NCBI GenBank assembly: GCA_041392305.1 | Contig: JAWKMJ010000061.1 | Span: forward strand, 1-6,529 | Origin: JAGQYP01 sp041392305 | GTDB lineage: Bacteria; Bacteroidota; Bacteroidia; Flavobacteriales_D; Crocinitomicaceae | Direction of reading: 5' to 3' | DNA length: 6,529 bases | Shown here: positions 6,076-6,529 of the stretch, in pieces | How positions within the stretch are numbered: the first letter of the stretch is position 1 | Layout: each line of letters begins with the position of its first letter | Program-made: the position numbers and the translations under genes | Notes under the pieces: generated by a model | Databases searched by the model: none | Told to the model about the DNA's origin: nothing | The model's input: only the letters and a program-made list of their open reading frames with translations

Positions 6076-6529
6076 TCATGACCATTTTGCACTTAGAATT
6101 TTCAACCTCTCCTTAACCCCCGGTTCCTTCTCAAACTTTGAGTTCAAATCCAAAGCTTCTATATTCATCGAATCCAAACTCATTGCTTCTGCTATGTTTT
6201 CTAGGTCTATTCCTCCACTTAGGAAAAAGGGTTTTTTCTGGTCGTATTTTGAAAGGATATCCCAATTGAATGATTTTCCAGATCCGCCATAATGGTCTGT
6301 TTTTGTATCGAACAGATAGAATTGGCATGAATTCATATAATTTTCCGTTTGACCAAAATCAAAATGCTCATCCACAGAAAATGCTTTGATAATTCGAATT
6401 CCTTTTTGTTTTAATATTTCGCAATATTCAGGGCTTTCATTGCCATGGAGTTGAACCAGATCAAATGCATATTCCTCCGCGATTCCCACAACTTTTTCTA
6501 ATTCCTCATTCACAAAAACTGCCACTTTT
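6076..6529 (-). CDS. trpF: Phosphoribosylanthranilate isomerase, N-terminus cut by window edge
   Basis: Isomerises N-(5-phosphoribosyl)anthranilate to the carboxyphenylamino-deoxyribulose phosphate, the third step of tryptophan synthesis. About 151 codons of the C-terminal part are present; the family is usually about 200-220 residues, so some 50-60 N-terminal residues, including the expected catalytic Cys of the KxCG motif, lie beyond the right edge. Family signatures seen: VAVFVNE at the visible start, DLVQLHGNESPEYC, FLFDTKT-like YLFDTKTDHYGGSGKSFNW with the catalytic Asp and the GGSG phosphate-binding turn, and PFFLSGGIDLENI. The frame is open to the edge, so the GTG at 6525 is not a real start. 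It ends at TGA (6078-6076), 45 nt before trpB. It is a separate TrpF at least at this end, with no TrpC fusion visible C-terminally. Confidence 0.96.
   Translation of the reverse strand, partial: KVAVFVNEELEKVVGIAEEYAFDLVQLHGNESPEYCEILKQKGIRIIKAFSVDEHFDFGQTENYMNSCQFYLFDTKTDHYGGSGKSFNWDILSKYDQKKPFFLSGGIDLENIAEAMSLDSMNIEALDLNSKFEKEPGVKERLKILSAKWS

Noticed and set aside
6071..6292. Plus-strand open frame of 73 codons opposite trpF
   Set aside because: It is a shadow of trpF on the opposite strand, with no independent support.

Overview
The window is AT-rich bacterial DNA that looks like Bacteroidota (Flavobacteriia/Cytophagia-like). Three things support this: A-rich stretches instead of clear Shine-Dalgarno sites before start codons, a promoter candidate of the Bacteroidota type (TTG, about 19 bp, then a TAnnTTTG-like box), and a TPR/HisKA_2-type sensor kinase paired with a LytTR response regulator. 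It is a junction between two aromatic amino acid operons, with a small signalling cluster between them. No species is claimed.

Left, minus strand (1 to about 1023): pheA (prephenate dehydratase), missing only its extreme C-terminus at the window edge, preceded by a leader region. That leader holds a candidate promoter, a 28-codon leader peptide with seven consecutive aromatic codons (FYFYFFW), a candidate antiterminator segment and a near-ideal intrinsic terminator (12-bp stem, GNRA tetraloop, run of nine T) ending 25 nt before the pheA start codon. This is a complete-looking ribosome-mediated attenuator that would sense charged tRNA-Phe/Tyr (and perhaps Trp). It is the most interesting element in the window.

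Middle, plus strand (1187-4071): a sensor histidine kinase (signal peptide, TPR-like periplasmic region, one TM segment, HisKA_2-type H-box, degenerate ATP lid), overlapped by 1 nt with a REC-LytTR response regulator. The regulator's LytTR domain is broken by a single frameshift near its C-terminus. A strong terminator follows, and then a stand-alone REC protein paralogous to the first REC domain starts only 16 nt after that terminator.

Right, minus strand (4076-6529): the end of a trp operon in the order trpF - trpB - trpA. trpF is cut by the right edge. trpA is intact and starts 2 nt after the trpB stop. trpB has an intact N-terminal half, including the PLP lysine, but its second half (about 4912-5447) carries at least eight reading-frame disruptions, while the amino acid sequence between them remains clearly TrpB. 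This pattern suggests poor-quality sequence or a very recent inactivation rather than an old pseudogene.

Together, trp genes make tryptophan from chorismate and pheA starts the phenylalanine branch from prephenate. The kinase/regulator cluster sits between them, and nothing in the sequence ties it functionally to amino acid synthesis.
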